Origin: Ilyonectria destructans
Taxonomy: Eukaryota; Ascomycota; Sordariomycetes; Hypocreales; Nectriaceae
Direction: 5' to 3'
NCBI GenBank assembly: GCA_020740775.1
Contig: JAHEWK010000010.1
Location: 2,356,001 to 2,420,000 of the forward strand
DNA length: 64,000 nt
Within the stretch, counting starts at the first letter, position 1; each line of letters opens with the position of its first letter. Made by a program: the position numbers and the translations under genes. Positions 19,953 through 31,323 of the stretch are shown here, piece by piece. The notes beneath the pieces were generated by a model, which worked only from the letters and a program-made list of their open reading frames with translations, did not search any database and was not told the origin of the DNA.

Positions 19953-22407
19953 CTAAACGGGGGTGGATTCAGCCAAGGGCATGGCTCCTACCTCTGCAAT
20001 GATGACTGCTGAAGAGTAATAGGCATCGAGACCGGGTTGATTTCCATACTGCAAACGATGTTAGTTCTATATCCTCCTACATGAAAAACCGCGTTTCGCT
20101 TACCGTGACGAATGCCACAGCAAGTTCCCTGTGAGTCCGTGAAAGTGGGACATGGTTGAGCCATGTGACCCCTCGACGTGAATATATCGGGTCTCTATGT
20201 CTATACCCAGATCCGATTGTTGCAGGATCTTCCGGGCCTCCCTCAATGTCGAAGTCATCCCAAAGATATACTGGACCGAGAGACTCCGAGAGCAGTTCAC
20301 GACTTCCCGTGGCGCTAGACCCCTGGCTTGCATCATCTTCGGAAGAGTATTTGCGATCACGCACTTGGTCCTGGTATTCTTCGTCATCCAGAACGGTGAC
20401 CACCCTGGCATTGCCAAGTAGTTGGCGAAGGGCTTGATACACCATCATGTCGAGGCCCTTTAAGATGACGTACCCACTTTCCGGCCCCCCCCCCTTACCG
20501 GCCACCCTTTTACACCAAAATACTACTATTTCTAAATTCTATCATAAAAGCAATTAAATATAAAAGAAATAAAATAGAATATATAAAATAATAATAGTAG
20601 TTATATATACTATTTAAGTTAAATATTTTATCTTAATATTTCTCTATATTTAATTATAGCTTCTTAAAATAAAGATTAAATTATAGTAGTAAACTTTAAA
20701 AATATAACTTTCTATAATCTTTTTATTAATAGAAAATAAAATCTTTTTAAAATCTTATAATTATATAGTATCTACTTTTAAATAGATATATATTTTTAAT
20801 TATTAAAAACTTAAATATTTATAAAGTTATAAAAAGTAGGTATTTTTTATATAGAGAAGTTTTTAAGCTTAAAGAATTTATACTAAAAGTATATAAAAAC
20901 TATTAATATTTTTTCCTAGTAAGATAATAATTTATTTATAATTCTAAGATTTTCTAAAATATTTATTTTCTATATTAATAATATTTTCTATATTTTTTAA
21001 ATATTAAATTTATAGTAGAAAATAAAAAACTTTTATAAATAGCTTTATTAAGCTGAAATAAAGAGTAAATAGATTTAAAAGTATTTTTCTGGTTTTATAT
21101 ATATATAGTATATCTTATTAAAATACCTTTAAAAAGTTTAATATTAAGGCTGATTTACTATAGAATTTCAAAATAGTAGTGTTTTGGTGTAAAATAGTGG
21201 CCGGAAGGGGGGGGGTGGCCGGAAAGTGGGTACGTCATCTTAGCGTGTGATGCAAGTTGCGAATCGATGAGTTGGAAGTGTGAGGGTATGCATGGGTGCA
21301 CGTGAAGCCCAACTTGCCGCCTACCCCAGTCAGTAAACTCCCATAGTGAGTTAAAATAGATGAGCAGTGAATTACCTCGACGCAGAAACCTGGGGCAATT
21401 GAGGAGTGCTTTGAGGGACTTGAAGAAGTGGAACGACTCCTGCTCCAAAGCACCAAGGCAATCTGCCATCAAAGCCGGTCCATATGAGGTCCAGAATAGA
21501 TTGTAGGTCAATGTCAGTCGGTGGCCTTGTGTCACTTCGAGAACTTCATGCTCGCAGTCAGAGAAGAAGGCAGCCCACTGGATCGAGGGGGGGTTCACCT
21601 CCGCCCAGTTGAAAACAACCTCGCGGCCGACGTGCCGGACTGCCAGTTGGCTACCTGATAGTGTCAGTCAAATAAGACATGATTGATATGTGGTCCTGGG
21701 CGATGGTACAGAGGCTTACCTTGATGTGGGTGCGGAAGACAAACTACGAGTGAGCCCATCTGCTCGGCCGAACGTGGTGTATCAACATGGGGCTTGAACT
21801 TTCCCGACGGTCCGGAATAGACCTATGTATCACGTTAGAGTTATCGAATGATGGTTGTGGGGCTAAGGTCGCCTACGTTGAGCTTGTACAACTCGGCTCG
21901 AACTCCAAGATTGCTAGGCTTGGAGGAGTGATCGCCGTGGGCGAGAGCCTGAACAATCGTGTCCATAATGCCATGCTCATGGGGGTGAAAGTCTGTGCTA
22001 AACTTGTTGGTATCCATCTTGCTTGCCTTTCGGTATGTCTCATCGAGGACTTCCGTCTTGTTGATTCCGAACGTGGCTGGTTCACAGTCCGCTAGAAGCT
22101 GCGCAAAGGCACCTTGCGAGATAGTGTCGTCGCTGACGGGCAGTCGGACGTTTCGGCTCTGACTCAACTCGCCTGAGTCCTACCGGACGACGACAGAAGC
22201 CTCAGCAGAGCCTTCATTGGACGAGCCAGGAGAGACGTTGATTTTCCCACCGATGGCAAATACATCCTTGCCTGCGTGGTCTCTGAGAGCCGAGGAGACG
22301 TCATCAAGGAGAGTGTAAAGGTTGGTCTCGGTATTGTCCTCGAGAGAACTCTGAGCCGAAGCGCTCTGGGAAGAAGCAGAGTCAGACGAATGATCAGGGT
22401 TTCCCAT
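19953..22407 (-). pseudogene. 2-oxoglutarate/Fe(II) oxygenase gene split by a transposable element
   Basis: Exons 22407-21877, 21822-21720, 21654-21376, 21320-21243 plus 20462-20104, and 20048-19953 join into 482 codons once the inserted element and one TA are set aside. All four introns are 54-65 bases with GT..AG. The iron ligands are visible as KPHVDTPRS (HxD) and SDCEHEVLEV (distal His), followed by GHRLTLTYNLF, CTHAYPHTS, TLKGLDMMVY, TWLN and TYGNQPGLDAYYSSA, as in the fungal PKHD/prolyl-hydroxylase-like family. Two lesions are seen: the 778-bp element at 20463-21240, and an in-frame TAG at 22180-22182 after ASVVVR. A longer start at 22494 is possible. The gene cannot make full-length protein. 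Confidence 0.85.
20463..21240. mobile_element. Non-autonomous TIR element (Tc1/mariner-like MITE), AT-rich
   Basis: 778 bp bounded by ~70-bp terminal inverted repeats beginning agatgacgtacccactttcc on the left and its complement on the right. A TA dinucleotide flanks each end (20461-20462 and 21241-21242), the target duplication expected of Tc1/mariner elements. The ends contain a poly-C/G run and repeated ttccggccac blocks. The interior (about 20530-21170) is extremely A+T rich with no coding frame, as in RIP-eroded fungal DNA. It sits inside an exon of the oxygenase gene. Confidence 0.88.
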
Positions 22408-24936
22408 AGCTACAGGAGTGGAACAAAAGTCAGGAATCAAGGGTTTGTGGTTATGACAAGATGAGTTGGAAGTGGTGTCTTTACTGAGATTCACGGGACC
22501 ATACGAGCCTTTTAAACGGGTAGGTACTTCATAAGATTCAGATCATCTGATTCATTTCCATGGTCCTTACGTTGCGCACCCAGAGATGTATCTCTGTGAG
22601 GCAGGTGGAGGCGACGCTGAATGAAGCGGGTGAGCAGGTACATGTTCCAGCTAGAAGATACCTCAACAGAAGGTGGACTCCTTGCTGACAGTTTGGTACC
22701 CTTCAATCCTGGAGAAGTTCCCAGGTGGAGACGATGCTTCTTTGTCTCAGGGACTGTGCGACAGTGTCACCAATACGGCCAATAAGCAGTGTTGCGTGGA
22801 AACGCCACGATCTAGTGCTCGCCTAAAGGCCAATGAATAGCTGCAGCTTGCCTGCGCTTACGTAGAGAGCTCGGGACAAACATATTAAGGGGGCGTTGAG
22901 GAGATGTCACTCTGTTCATCACACCATCAAACGGCTTGGTGCCGCCTAACTGCATGCATTTTCCATTCGGGATACAACTGCTTGCCGCTCCTTGTGAACA
23001 ATCAGTTTCACAGCGTCACAATTCCATGACCCGCCCCGCGGATGCGATCCAACAAGACGGCGGGAGAAATCAGAACTGTGCCACAAAGGAAATGCTTCCT
23101 TCTCCAATATTTTTGTTTTCACTGCTATACACTGTTTGTTGGCTACACGCAACCCTCCTAGCTCCGTACTATCAAAAGCCAGGCTGGTCCGTCGGGAATG
23201 TGGTAGTACGAATTGCGGATGGGACTGACCCAGTGATAAATATTTGTCCCATAATTTGGCCGTTTCAACTTCGGCCTGGATGACGTTGTTTGCGTTGTTT
23301 AAATCGGAGGCTTGCTTGGTTACTAGATCCGCGGCTTGCCATTACGCATCGATCTGCAGCATTCGATTGCAGAGCCACCCTCTACCGCATTCCGTAGGCC
23401 GACTCGTCATCGCTCGGATGTATCTTTGCGACTGTCTAGATTAATCTCTAACCGTTATATGCCCACTCACCCAATGTCCACCCGTTTTTTGTGGTTGTGC
23501 CTATGTATCCCGTTTCCGCCCAAGGCACAAGCTTAGTGTTATGCCGAGATACGTATTGTCCGAGATTGATGCCCACGACTAGGACGAAAATTCGGGTAGT
23601 TGGTTTTGAGTTGGCCTTTCTACCTGCGGCCTTCTTACCTTCTTAACTAAAGAGTCTCTTGATAATAAAACACGTACTTAATGTTTCTGAGGCTCTCCAC
23701 TCTGTTTTCAGCATATTCACACTCATGTCTGCCTCTCCAGTTAAAAGGATGTGATTTTGCTCCTTCTGTCGGTCCGGTTACGCCACATACCTAAGTCTGC
23801 CTTTGTACCAAGTCCAAGACAAGATAGGTAGCATGGTTCGAGACATGGCTTTCGGTTGGAAATACGCAATGATACGTAGCAACATTTCGGCATTCTTATC
23901 GCCTCGCGGATCTGGTTAAAAACGCAATTATGTGACAGCGATGTGCTGGAAGGGTGCGCAGTTTGGTCATCACGGGATGCTTTGCCGACAGTCTTACCCT
24001 AGTGGTAATCTACGGAGATGCGGCGAAGTATGTGGTCAACAATGCGCGGAATTTGTCTGCCACAATTGAAAGTATTGATGTGAGATTTACGGAGTATGAA
24101 TTAAAGATATAGTAACTAGGCTTTCTTCATGCCAAGCGTGATACTTCGTGCTGTTTTTCGGGGGACTGCTCCATTTCTTGAACGGACTGCTTTACATACT
24201 TCTGAATAAACCACTAAAACTATTGCTGGAAAAATTCGTAATAAATCCGGTTTACTCTCGAAAACGCCGAGCTACCTGACTCATAGGTATTGTCGGTCTT
24301 GCGCCCGGTTTCGTATCTTTCTCAAAAAGTGGTATTGCTCACCGCTATCAGGTGCGCTGTATTGATCCCAGCCAACGCAGGATACCCTCAGCCTAATGCG
24401 AATTGGTCTTAAAGACTATTTATAATCATGTTGAAACCCTCAAATTGCTCTCTTGCAGTTTAGACTTGACTTACTATGAAGATAGCCATGACACATTGCA
24501 CGAGGGAGTACATGTAGATTATCACTGCCCATTAAAGCCACTTCTCCCATTTCACTAAGTGGGGCTCTAAACATGCCCGCAGGCATTATCGGCGGTTCGC
24601 GATCCGCCCAGCAAGTCACAGCTGAAAGATGTTTTCAGCTGGCTAGGGTTAACGGTCGCCAAGAAATCCAGAGCTCTGCCATTCGCGGAGGCAGATTAGA
24701 GGGATCCTGGGGCTGAAAACTCGCTTCCTGAAGGCGCTACGACAACCCTAAATAATGTTTATCTTGGCACTCATGCAGCTCTTGTTTCGAGGTCCCGTGG
24801 GTTGACTGGGGCGTTGCTCCATTGCTGGCAGCATAAATAGCAGGAATGCCGCTGTATCCCGCGTACGGAGGGTGCTCTGGCGATACGTCCAGGCGCGCCC
24901 TCAATATTTCTTTTACATACGACGGCAGAAACGACA
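22408..24936. other. Intergenic, 2.5 kb, no gene supported
   Basis: Contains copy B of the dispersed repeat at 23836-23912. Short open frames lack splice continuity or family features. Dense stops in several stretches suggest old decayed sequence. Confidence 0.5.
23836..23912. repeat. Dispersed repeat copy B (diverged)
   Basis: Core acgcaatgatacgtagcaac and flank gttcgagacatggctttcgg match copy A at 19420-19496; the differences are largely transitions. Confidence 0.6.
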
Positions 24937-25874
24937 ATGATCGGCGTATCATATCTCGCGTTTTGGAATCTTGGTACTTGCTTTCCCCGCGTTGGCTGCC
25001 CCTGAAATGCCTCGGGTGGACCGTCATGCTAAATCTCGTCGTCGACAGGCCTCTTCGCCCTCTCCATCTGCGTCCTGTCAGGTTGCCGATCTAACCTGGA
25101 GAGAAACTACAGTCTCGTCAACTGGCCTCGCGAAACAATTGGGCTCGTTTGGGGTCAGGAGTGCACGAATGCCACCGCACCTTTCATTCCGGACGTGTAC
25201 AAGCTGGGCGCATCTGGTGAGGGCTTCTCTAACGACGAATACATTGACGATGAAAGGCCGGCTGACCACCGCAAACCCTAGGTACCTGTAGAGTCTTCGA
25301 CGCGAGAACTACTTGCAAGCGCCGTTTCCCTCCGACACTAAACTTGGCCAAAGCTATCTTGGAAGACCTCGCCGAAGCAGACTTGGCTGAGTTCCCAGAG
25401 GTTGCCAACATCTTGGACGGTTGTCGCGAAACCATTGACAAGCCAATCAAGCACTCTACGGCAGAGAAATTGGGAATTGCCATGGTTTCTTTCGTCATTG
25501 TCTCGATATTTCTCAACATCATCTCGATCATTGTGGCCGCGGCCACCGATGACCCCTTTGGGCTTCTGACCTCCAGCGTTCTTGCCGTAGATGCGCTGTT
25601 CATCTTCACCGCACTCGTCTTGTGTATCGCAATGATGAACTATGAGGGTGGTGGCTACCTCAAGGGTGTGCACGGAGGGGACTATTCGGATAAGGAAATG
25701 ATAGGAATCGCCATCTGGATGCTACTCGGGATGCTGATCGGACGTGTTCTTTCTAGTCCCTGGCTTTTTGGGGCTGCGATTGTCATCTTACTTCCCATTG
25801 CCCTTGTCTTCGTGCTATTTCTTGTGCGAACACGAGGGTTTTTCGCCATAGTTAAGTACGCCGTAGCGAGTTGA
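24937..25874 (+). CDS. Four-span membrane protein, SUR7/PalI-like topology
   Basis: Three exons, 24937-24973, 25049-25216 and 25282-25874 (introns of 75 and 65 bases), give 265 residues in one frame. The first span crosses the first junction (NLGLFALSICVLSGC). An extracellular loop follows with VNWP, LVWGQEC and several cysteines, then three spans (MVSFVIVSIFLNIISIIVAAA, VDALFIFTALVLCIAMM, LFGAAIVILLPIALVFVLF). One N-terminal span, a W-x-C loop and three C-terminal spans are the layout of SUR7/PalI-type eisosome or pH-sensing proteins. The match is by architecture rather than a diagnostic motif. The gene call rests on frame-preserving splice sites; the family call is tentative. Confidence 0.65.
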
Positions 25875-26109
25875 TACATGGCCGTGAATGCACACCGAAG
25901 CTAATAACGTAAATGAGCGGGGTTTGCATTTGGTTTAGGAAGCTCCGCAAATATAATAAATTTGCGCCTGTCTAAGTCTTGCATATAAACACAAACAGCT
26001 GTTCAAAGAATTCACTATGCCCGCATATAGAAAGAGGAAGACCACCCTATCCAAAGGTGATTTTATTTCGTAACGAGGAGCCGCGATTTCTGGCCAGTGG
26101 ATGGTGTTG

Positions 26110-27211
26110 CTAAGTGTAACGACCTCCGAGCTCGTGTACAACTTCAGGCGGGTCCGGCGAAGACGGAGGTAATGGGGCCGTGATCGGCCTGATAGCAACG
26201 TATGACGTGCTTGTTCGCACGGGCGAGAGATCAGGAGAAATTGGGCTCCTCTCTTGGACCACCTGTGGTGCCTGGTACTTTGAAGACTCATGCTCAAAGG
26301 GCTGCTGAGGAAGGGAGGCGGGAGTGTCCGTGTTGTCTGGACCACGAGGCCGCCGAAATCGAAACCAATACACCAAGCCCAAAACAAGCAGGCCTCCCAA
26401 GAAACCTCCAACTGTACCTCCAGCGATGGCACCAACATTCGCAGAGTCTTTGCTATCGTCTTTTGGTTTCGTGGTAGACGAGCTCGTCACTACTGATCCC
26501 GCGTCCTTTGTCGTCGTTGCTATTAAGAGGCTCTCGGAAGGTTCCTGGGTGGTGCCGTCCACGTCAACGAACGTGGATACGGTGAAATCCGGATACTGTT
26601 CGCCGTTATATGTAAAGTCTACGCTGGATACTCTCGTCGCTGGCGTGGCGGCGCATCGATAGTCTCGAACGCCTTTCGGATAGGCATAGGTACGACAATA
26701 TGGTTCGGTTTCGTTCGTGCTGGAACAATCGAGTTAAAATTTGAAAGACACCGACAGGATGGGTTACGCTGTGGAGTGGCACTCACCAAAACAGGTTGTA
26801 TGTGTTGCTTACGCAAACATCATCGCAAAGAACAGGGTCGAGAGCTTCGTCCCTCTGCAGGCATTTTGTACGAGCAAGGCCAGTGTCTTTGTCGATCTCG
26901 CAGGCAATGAATCTGAAGTACTCCAACTCCCACAGGCAGATGCCTTTGTTTTCGCAAGTGATGGGAATCTGAACAGATCCCGACAGATAGCCGCACGTTG
27001 AGTTTGGAGCGTATGTGACTGTGTATGTGGACAGATTGTCTGCTTCGTCCCTTGGATACTGTCGTGGGTGTGTCGGAGTTGGAGTCGGAGTCTCGAGAGC
27101 CTGTCTAGCTTCAATCACAGCCGACGTCAAAATAGGATCTAGAAAATGGGCAAATGTGGGTATCGTAAGTGCGAGGACTGCCGCATACGATCTCCGTCGT
27201 GAGGAGTCCAT
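26110..27211 (-). CDS. Single-span surface protein with cysteine-rich ectodomain
   Basis: Two exons, 27211-26787 and 26719-26110 (67-base intron), give 344 residues. An N-terminal leader (AAVLALTIPTFAHFL) precedes a Pro/Thr-rich stretch. The cysteine-rich ectodomain reads STCGYLSGS, CENKGICLWE, KCLQRDEALDPVLCDDVC, then CTNETEPYCRTYAYPKG..DYRCAAT. A Ser/Thr-rich stalk leads to one membrane helix (AIAGGTVGGFLGGLLVLGLVYWF), an RFRRPR stop-transfer and a Pro-rich cytosolic tail. I recognise this cysteine pattern from unnamed proteins of many sordariomycetes; no function is assigned. It could be a surface sensor or adhesion-type protein. Confidence 0.82.
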
Positions 27212-28169
27212 AGTTAAGGCAGAGAGGTAGAGAGAGCTAGGGAATCCTGGTAAAGTCCACGAGGACCCGACAGCCTTGGAACCATCATTAAGTACTCGGG
27301 CTCGGCAGTCTGCCTACGAATGCACATCGGGTATGAAAACAGCCTTGAAAATATCGGGCTGTGCAGAGCGAATGATGGTCCGCGGGGCTTGCAGGAGCTG
27401 AAGATCGTGAGACATAACCTCTACGCCACGAGGCAACCAATACTAGTGCAGTTCTACTATTTGGCGAGGCTTTGCGATACTGCATCCGTGCCAGGGTTGT
27501 GAGAGTGAGCCTCTCGACTGTAGCACACTTTTCAAGAACAACAGGCGCGACGGATTCAATATTTACGTGGATTTATCAAGATCCATTGGACATCGCGAGC
27601 AAATCACCCCATTTTACAACTCGCACTACAATCAATGCTATCCATCGCACTACTGCCTGCCGATACCCTTGCATATTGGCGTTCTAGGCCCAACCTTGGT
27701 GGAGTTCTGCCCAAGACCTCTGCAGGTCTAGCGATTGCGAACCAATGCCAACAAATCGTGTCTGCCTTGTCTCCCAAAGTGTGTGTAGTCGTTGTGCAAA
27801 CTCATTGGCTACGCAACCGCTGGCCCTCTTCACCCCAGTAGGTATCACAATTTTTAGATCAGATAACAAAATCGCCATTTTTGGACTAGATCAATTCTAC
27901 TTCGGGAACTAGCATCGCCGCCTGGGGTGACGGGACCAAACTCACTACTCACGAAAGAGTTCGTCATGAAGTGACTATGTCAGCAAAAGGAATGGTGCAG
28001 GAGAGAAAATAACATGCGTCAGTTCGCTAGCCTGTGGTGTATAGGTGCCTCGACTAGTTGTGGTGATACTAACGATAGGTGTTACGTAGCTGGAAGGAGT
28101 AGGATCCAGATAATATTCAAGATAGAGAAAATGGGCAAGTTGAGCCTGGGGTAGGCAACGCGCGACAAG
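27212..28169. other. Intergenic, no gene seen
   Basis: About 1 kb between the surface-protein start and the kinase-like relic. No frame with family features was found. Confidence 0.5.
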
Positions 28170-29595
28170 CAAGCTTTAGTTGATATTCTCGAGGAATTGG
28201 CTGCATTGAATGACGGTCTGGAGAGCCTACTTCCAAGAGAGGACGCTACTGCCATCTCTCAAAGTCTTACGGCTGAAGTCATTTGTACCGAGCCTAACTT
28301 GGTAGACGTGACGAGCGAATCGTTTGGAAAGGTGAACTGCAAAGCCGTAGCAACAATTGAGCTCCGACAAAAAAACAAAAAAAACTCGTCAGAAAAGTGA
28401 TTACCATTCTCCAACGAACCTCTAGGCGAAGAACTTGCACAGTCCAGTCAGTTGATCGCACTATCATATTTCCCACACTTTGTAGAGCACAGGCTCAAGT
28501 ACGAACAAGATTTCGACCGGGAAACACTGGACGTGCCGTCTGCTGGGTCTCTCTATAAATATAGCCCACTTCCAAATGCTGCCAAAAAAGACACACGATC
28601 CGAGAACCCCCGCGATGAAGAAGTTGTTTGATCGAGTGGAAGTCAGAGCGAGCAGAGTCTGAGCACTCAAAAATCTCCAACGAAGCATTAGCGAGGCGTC
28701 GCGGCCACATTGCCTGGCTGCTACACAGAACAGCCACCTCTGACGATGACTACTGCATTCTCAACCGTTTAGGATTCTGCGTTGCAGTCGGCCGCCTTCC
28801 CAGTGGGGAAACACACTCCATGGTCGGCTTCGTCTACCAGCTGCCTTCGAACGCATCGAGCCGCGTGGAATCGGTCCGTCTCAGGACTATCTTGGGACAA
28901 TCATTTATATCCGAGGAACCCCGTATTCCGGATCTGGACGATCGCTATCTGCTCGCAAGGATTCTCGCCATCTCGTTATATCAACTTTACTGCGCCGGAT
29001 AGATCAATCGAAAGATATCAAGCTACAATATCCTTTTCTTCGAGGACAAGGAAAGCGGAAGAATCACCATCACCCAGCCATACTTATGCGGGTGGCAATA
29101 TGCGCGGCCAGACTCCCGTACATCTGGCTACACAAACGAACAACGGGTCACTGAAACTTGAGCCATTGGCATTGGTGATCTCGATATGTATGTTCACCCA
29201 GATAGATTTAATCCAGCGAGGGGGGTCCCACGCTTTCAAAAGAGCTACGACTTGTACAGCCTCGGGATTGTCCTGACAGAGATTGCCCCCTGGGAGCCCA
29301 TTGTGGCCTTCACTAGTGTTGACAGCAGAATCGACATGGAGAAGTTCAAAATTCGTTGGAGCCATGGCGGTTGGTCGCATCCGGCATAAAGGCTGCAGTG
29401 GAGAAAGAGGTTTGGTCGGAGATGGGCGTGGCATACCGAACCGCTGTTTTAATCTGTCTCGGGGGCTTTACAAACGCCAATCGGGAGAACCAGGAAATTG
29501 AGGCTGACGATGTCAAAGACATGGAGGTAGGGATAGAAAGAGAGTTCTTCTAGAAGATCGTTGACGTGTTGAGGCGTGCGTGTATTGTAGATTAG
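28170..29595 (+). pseudogene. Decayed kinase-like protein of the fungal HeLo/prion-domain group
   Basis: Conserved pieces run in order across frames: ILEELAALNDGLESLLPRED; LIEWKSERAE with RRGHIAWLLHRTA; GFVYQLPSNAS; PDLDDRYLLARILAISLYQL; INRKISSYNILFFEDK; VHPDRFNPARG; SYDLYSLGIVLTEIAPWE; YRTAVLICLGGF; KIVDVLRRACIVD. This is the degenerate kinase fold found C-terminal to HeLo-type domains in moulds. Three in-frame stops (TAG 29000, TGA 29159, TAG 29551) fall inside conserved blocks, and frameshifts are needed near 28620 and 29370. Every stop can be explained by a C-to-T or G-to-A change. The gene is dead. Confidence 0.75.
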
Positions 29596-30375
29596 ATGTG
29601 ACTGGCCTGACACGCCTGATCCCTAAAATGAAACTCTTTGAAATTTTCATCTCGAATACGAGAAGCCTTGACCGATATGTTTGATCACGCCCACTATCCT
29701 TTTGCGCTTTAATCTCTGGCCAAGGGCGATGCTTTCTGGGGGTTCATGGAGGACATGTAGTTGGTTGCTTCAGACCAAGGGAGAACCCGTTGCAAGATTT
29801 AAGTTGTGTAGTACTAACAATAGTGACCAAGACTAGATGCCACTATTTCGAAACATTCAAGAGACGGATATGGTGTGTAATAAGTAATATTTAGTTGGCA
29901 TATACGGTATACTCCATACAGTTGACCGCGAAACGTGGTTGCAGGGATCCCCCAGACGCAGTCACATGGCTGCTAGGAGATGAAGTCTCCACAAATAATA
30001 ATATTTGACCCGCAGCGATACAGAGGACTCGCATGATGACACATTCCTTAGGCTCCGGCTGCATCCTTCGTAAGCAGCTTGTGGAACAGACGAGCTAGAT
30101 TAACGCCTCTGTGGTCATACCTCGATACAATCGCCATTCAGTCCCTCATTGTCCGTTTTTATTCTACTGAAAGAGCCGGATTAACTGGCCTAAAGCCCTA
30201 CCGCCACGGGCTGTCAGCCACGGAGTTAAATCCCGCAAAGAAAAGCAAGAAGAAAGCGCCACCTTCAACACAATTTGGTATGTCTGGTACTCCCTACGCC
30301 CCTGTACAACTTGGGCCAAGTTGGCTTATCCAATGTCCTTAGCTGATTACAAATTACAAGGGTACCAAACTAGCG
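29596..30375. other. Intergenic, no gene seen
   Basis: About 0.8 kb, probably the promoter region of the following gene; no element was recognised. Confidence 0.45.
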
Positions 30376-30951
30376 ATGCGGTCACAGAACCGCACAGCTA
30401 TCACACTCCCCGTCCCCAGCGATGTGCCGCCGAGGGTCCTCCTAGACTATATCCAGACCTTTGAGCCAACCTTGCGTCACAATCCGGGCATGGTTGCCTA
30501 TAGTGAAATTCCTTTTGACCCTGGTCAGATCGGTCCCGACCCTTTCTTTGAGTTTGGGTGCGAAGAAAACCCCATCCGCTGCTTCCAGATCCAGGAGGTT
30601 TTCTGGCTTGGCCCAGGCCTTACAAAGGAGATGAAGTCGCCCTTTTTTTTCCAACGCAGCCCATCTGGCATGCGGTGTCGCTGCAATGCTTACGCAGGGG
30701 TTATCAGTTGGACTGAGTGGCAGGTGCTGCCACTCCACGACGCGTCTCCTACCGGCTCTGCGAGCACGTCCAGCAAACCACACCCACTGAAGAGCAATGT
30801 GGAAGAATGGGGGCTGTATGGGGTGGTAATAATTGAAGCTAACAGGCTAATGTTGCCTTTTTGTGTTCTAAACACTGAGAGATACTTGAATACAATTGGT
30901 CAAGCCCTGATTAAGGAGGTATGTGGAATTTACCTAACTGGGACGTTTTAG
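30376..30951 (+). CDS. DUF7053-like fungal protein
   Basis: A single-exon reading gives 191 residues from ATG 30376. The stretch ITLPVPSDVPPRVLLDYIQTFE, then NPGMVAYSEI, VFWLGPGLTKEM and SGMRCRCNAYAGVISWTEW, follows the layout I know from DUF7053 proteins of ascomycetes (small, soluble, sometimes beside metabolite genes, function unknown). At the 3' end a good donor (gtatgt at 30919) and an acceptor about 53 bases on would make the protein end at ..ALIKE instead; either end is possible. Confidence 0.6.
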   Translation: MRSQNRTAITLPVPSDVPPRVLLDYIQTFEPTLRHNPGMVAYSEIPFDPGQIGPDPFFEFGCEENPIRCFQIQEVFWLGPGLTKEMKSPFFFQRSPSGMRCRCNAYAGVISWTEWQVLPLHDASPTGSASTSSKPHPLKSNVEEWGLYGVVIIEANRLMLPFCVLNTERYLNTIGQALIKEVCGIYLTGTF

Positions 30952-31323
30952 GATATTATGATGATTACAAGTAGCAATTAAATCGCAAAGAAATAGATAC
31001 ATTACATATAATTCACTCTTAAACGTGTTGTGGTGGGCAATCTACTCTCTGTGGGCCATCAAGACACAGGCACACAAACGGCCAGGCGGCCAGCCAACCA
31101 GGCACGCTGGGAGACCATCACCAAGGAATTGATAAGCGCAGCAGGCGATGCAGGTACGGCAGGGGCATGGTTGGTCAGCATTCAGGCAGGAGGTACAAAG
31201 TCTGGAAGCGGAGTGGCCAGGGGTCTGTAATAATGGACCGCGACAATGGGCTATAACTATGAGAGACGAGCTAAGAGGTTGATATAAGCTACGACGATGG
31301 ATCTGCCGAGTGTAACTATTTGC
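30952..31323. other. Intergenic between convergent genes
   Basis: A short gap before the HET gene's 3' end; nothing recognised. Confidence 0.5.

Noticed and set aside
20530..21170. Transposase inside the TIR element
   Set aside because: The interior is almost pure A/T with stops in all frames.
22176..22200. A 25-base intron that would remove the TAG in the oxygenase
   Set aside because: Too short for a spliceosomal intron and it would shift the frame.
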